Shown one piece after another: positions 5,563 through 8,714 of a stretch of DNA of 8,714 nucleotides. Position numbers and translations under genes: made by a program. Every line of letters starts with the position of its first letter. Position 1 is the stretch's first letter. The stretch is from Chloroflexota bacterium. Lineage in GTDB: Bacteria; Chloroflexota; Limnocylindria; Limnocylindrales; CSP1-4. The notes under the pieces were generated by a model. It was given only the letters and a program-made list of their open reading frames with translations. It ran no database searches and was not told the origin of the DNA. The stretch is taken from contig JAJYJR010000231.1 of assembly GCA_021789355.1 (NCBI GenBank), positions 1 to 8,714 of the forward strand, written 5' to 3'.

Positions 5563-5656
5563 TGCGCCCCTCGCACCGCACCGCGCTGTCTGCGAAGGTC
5601 CGACTTGACCAGCCGCCGATGTCGGGCGGCCCTCAACGCAGCAGCGGAGCACACCA

Positions 5657-6130
5657 ATGACCGACCGCACGGCCGTAAACGGGGACCTGGCCGACGACCT
5701 GGAGACGGTGACGTTCATACCGGGCGACCTCTCCAGGCCACTCGGGATCCGCATGACGGACTTGGACCAATCTCCCGGCGACGTCGCGCGCCGCGACCTC
5801 GCACGCTACTACCGGCTCCTCGACCTTGAGCTCGCACGCTTCGCCTTGAAGTCCGCAGACATCCTGACGCTGGTCATCAGCCTGCAGCCTCCTGTGCTAG
5901 GCACGCGCGCGGACGAGTTCGTGTGGGGGCTCAGAGACGATGCCATCGACCTGGACGATCTGGCGCGGAGCTTGGGCAAAGCAGGAGCGCCGCTGGTGAA
6001 ACGACTCCGGCGACTTCCCACGGCCCGCATGCTGGCCCTCCTGGACGCGATCGAGCGCGTGGAGCCGAGCGCCGGGTTCATCGGCGCCTGGAGGGCATCG
6101 TTGCGGCGCGTCGGGCTGATCCGCGACTGA
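5657..6130 (+). CDS. 157-residue predicted helical protein, unknown function
   Basis: GGAG lies about 7 nt before the ATG at 5657, and the frame runs to TGA at 6128-6130. The N-terminal 40 residues are polar and acidic. From about residue 44 the protein is predicted helical: RRDLARYYRLLDLELARFALKSADILTLVISL, then FVWGLRDDAIDLDDLARSL, then LVKRLRRLPTARMLALLDAIERV. The regular leucine spacing suggests a soluble helical bundle; no catalytic motif, cysteine pair or membrane helix stands out. I do not recognise the family with confidence. It is the only intact gene between the two module copies, and its upstream region holds the nested palindrome, TTGACC at 5605 and a GCCGCC/GGCGGC hairpin at 5612-5630. 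Confidence 0.7.
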   Translation: MTDRTAVNGDLADDLETVTFIPGDLSRPLGIRMTDLDQSPGDVARRDLARYYRLLDLELARFALKSADILTLVISLQPPVLGTRADEFVWGLRDDAIDLDDLARSLGKAGAPLVKRLRRLPTARMLALLDAIERVEPSAGFIGAWRASLRRVGLIRD

Positions 6131-6181
6131 CCTCAATGGGGAAGGTGGGCCCGGGACGCTTCTCGACGAATCGCCACGGCC

Positions 6182-6400
6182 CGCACCGATAATGACCCGG
6201 CGCTCACCGGCCCCAGGCTGGTGCCCTACGACGCGGAAGCGCACGACTCCTTCGTGGCTCTCGACGACGACGGGTCCGTGGGTACCTCGTGCGGGTCTCA
6301 GAGGGCGGCATCACGGCGAACATCCTGCGCGACCACCCTCCGAGCGACAAGGAGATCCGGGTCGCACTCCCCCTCCTCGAACGCGGCACGACTCCTCCAC
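6182..6400 (+). pseudogene. Frameshifted remnant of an unknown gene
   Basis: Two frames read as one protein if a single shift is allowed near 6280: frame 2 gives DPALTGPRLVPYDAEAHDSFVALDDDGSV, and frame 1 continues YLVRVSEGGITANILRDH, then PPSDKEIRVALPLLERG. Both halves look like genuine protein, with balanced acidic, basic and hydrophobic residues unlike the Arg/Pro-rich shadows elsewhere. No good start precedes it (the first option is GTG 6221) and the second half dissolves after about 6400. The family is not recognised. Confidence 0.5.
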
Positions 6401-6462
6401 GGCGGTACGCGTGTGGCCATGCGTGCGCCCGCGCGTCCAGTGGCGGAGGTCGATCCCATGCT

Positions 6463-6576
6463 CACGGCTCGACGGACAGGGGTTGACACGAGCCCGATGT
6501 CGACGGTGCTCGGGCGTCGGCCTGATCGCCTCCACCGGGGGTGTACGGGCCGCGAGGGAACCCCGAGGGAACCCTA
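6463..6576 (+). promoter_or_regulatory. Conserved promoter and 94-nt leader, module copy 2
   Basis: TTGACA (6483-6488) starts a leader aligned without gaps to 4045-4138. Upstream similarity reaches back to CACGGC-A/T-CGACG at 6463, with one G fewer before TTGACA. The conserved 13-mer GCTCGGGCGTCGG is at 6508-6520. The copy 1 hairpin is altered; a weaker pairing CGACG/CGTCG or CCGATG/CGTCGG remains. AGGGAA before the ATG is the likely ribosome-binding site. Confidence 0.62.
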
Positions 6577-6834
6577 ATGCCGCGGAGACCACGCTCGATG
6601 TACCTCGAGAGCTACCTGAACGACGGGGCACAGCGCGCCGCGGTGGGTCGGCGCCCCCTGACCCCCGCCACATACCTCTCCCAACAACTGCACGGTTCGG
6701 CGCGCACCCACGAGTATCTGTACCGGCGCGCGCTCATGCGCGCGCTCGACGAGGAAGTCAGGCAGGGGCGGGCCGTGGCCGTCCGTTCGGCGCGCGGGGC
6801 CGTGGCCTTCGCGTCCACGGCGGCTGCCGCCTGA
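6577..6834 (+). CDS. Basic 85-residue protein, duplicated module, copy 2
   Basis: This paralogue of the protein at 4139 has the same length and about two thirds identical residues by hand alignment. PRSMYL, YL, GRRPLTP, TYLS, QLHG and YRRALMRALDEEVRQGR are kept. The last 15 residues differ: copy 1 has GYLPVEV where copy 2 has an Ala-rich AFASTAAAA end, so the proposed beta hairpin may be damaged or altered. The codon differences in the central block are synonymous. The stop TGA shares its A with an ATG (TGATG), as in copy 1's coupled arrangement. It converges on the restriction gene 112 nt later. Confidence 0.8.
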   Translation: MPRRPRSMYLESYLNDGAQRAAVGRRPLTPATYLSQQLHGSARTHEYLYRRALMRALDEEVRQGRAVAVRSARGAVAFASTAAAA

Positions 6835-6930
6835 TGCGCCAGCGGCGGCGCCCAACCGGGGAGCACGACCTGCCCACCGCGAGCCCTAGGCCCGATCCTG
6901 GGACGGCGGGTGCAACGCGCGTGGCGGTGC
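6834..6930 (+). pseudogene. Likely remnant of the module's second gene, copy 2
   Basis: ATG 6834 overlaps the preceding stop, mirroring the GTG at 4393. The frame encodes MRQRRRPTGEHDLPTAS, with a short shared stretch near PRPD (compare PRPEIEDP in copy 1; CC-C/T-AGGCCCGA at DNA level). It then runs into the end of the convergent restriction gene and stops at 7001. The helix-turn-helix end of copy 1 is absent. The homology is weak. Confidence 0.3.
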
Positions 6931-6945
6931 AGGGGCTCCGCGCGC
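6917..6945 (+). terminator. Weak GC-rich hairpin between convergent genes
   Basis: GCGCGTGG (6917-6924) can pair with CCGCGCGC (6938-6945) with one G-U pair and a 13-nt loop, just before the stop of the restriction gene. There is no T-run. It is a possible terminator for copy 2; low support. Confidence 0.2.

Positions 6946-8714
<1,769 letters not shown>

Noticed and set aside
4439..6172. Short direct repeat TCTCGACGAAT near 4439 and 6162
   Set aside because: Only 11 bp with no matching flanks; compatible with chance.

Overview
The window is GC-rich bacterial DNA with GTG as well as ATG starts and tightly overlapping genes. GC-rich Chloroflexota (Thermomicrobia/Sphaerobacter-like) or Actinobacteria would fit. 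This is a guess from composition and gene style; no phylogenetic marker is present. The gene content (excisionase-like helix-turn-helix protein, RepA/AAA_25-type ATPase, type I restriction subunit, orphan small genes, gene fragments and repeats) is that of an accessory or integrated-element region, not core chromosome.

Layout. (i) 1-586, minus: the N-terminal 195 residues of an FtsH-like AAA+ ATPase, cut by the window edge, divergent from (ii) 811-1023, plus: a 70-residue excisionase/MerR-type DNA-binding protein preceded by two tandem perfect hairpins. (iii) 3005-1057, minus: a three-gene group of zinc-ribbon protein, two-helix membrane protein with a SHOCT-like tail (ATGA overlap), and RecA-fold ATPase with a C-terminal winged helix. 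(iv) 3202-3939, plus: a membrane-anchored protein with a possible winged helix, divergent from group iii across an inverted repeat holding TTGAC on both strands.

(v) 4024-4725 and 6463-6834 (plus a remnant to about 6930): two copies of one module. Each has a TTGACA box, a 94-nt conserved leader, and an 85-residue basic protein. The two proteins are about two thirds identical by my count. A second reading frame starts on the stop codon of the first. It is intact (110 residues, HTH-like tail) in copy 1 and apparently destroyed in copy 2. (vi) 4726-6460, between the modules: a scrapyard with half of an EamA transporter, a possible antisense membrane-protein fragment, a dispersed repeat, a nested palindromic structure (5487-5562), an unknown intact 157-residue gene (5657-6130), and a frameshifted gene remnant. 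(vii) 6946-8714, minus: the C-terminal two thirds or so of a type I restriction HsdR subunit running off the right edge.

How they may work together (inference). The small HTH protein and the two ATPases look like maintenance or mobilisation genes of an integrated element. HsdR belongs to a defence locus continuing to the right. The duplicated small-protein module with its fixed-length leader is the best candidate for an undescribed system. Its conserved leader and mostly synonymous changes in the core argue that it is functional and possibly self-regulating.
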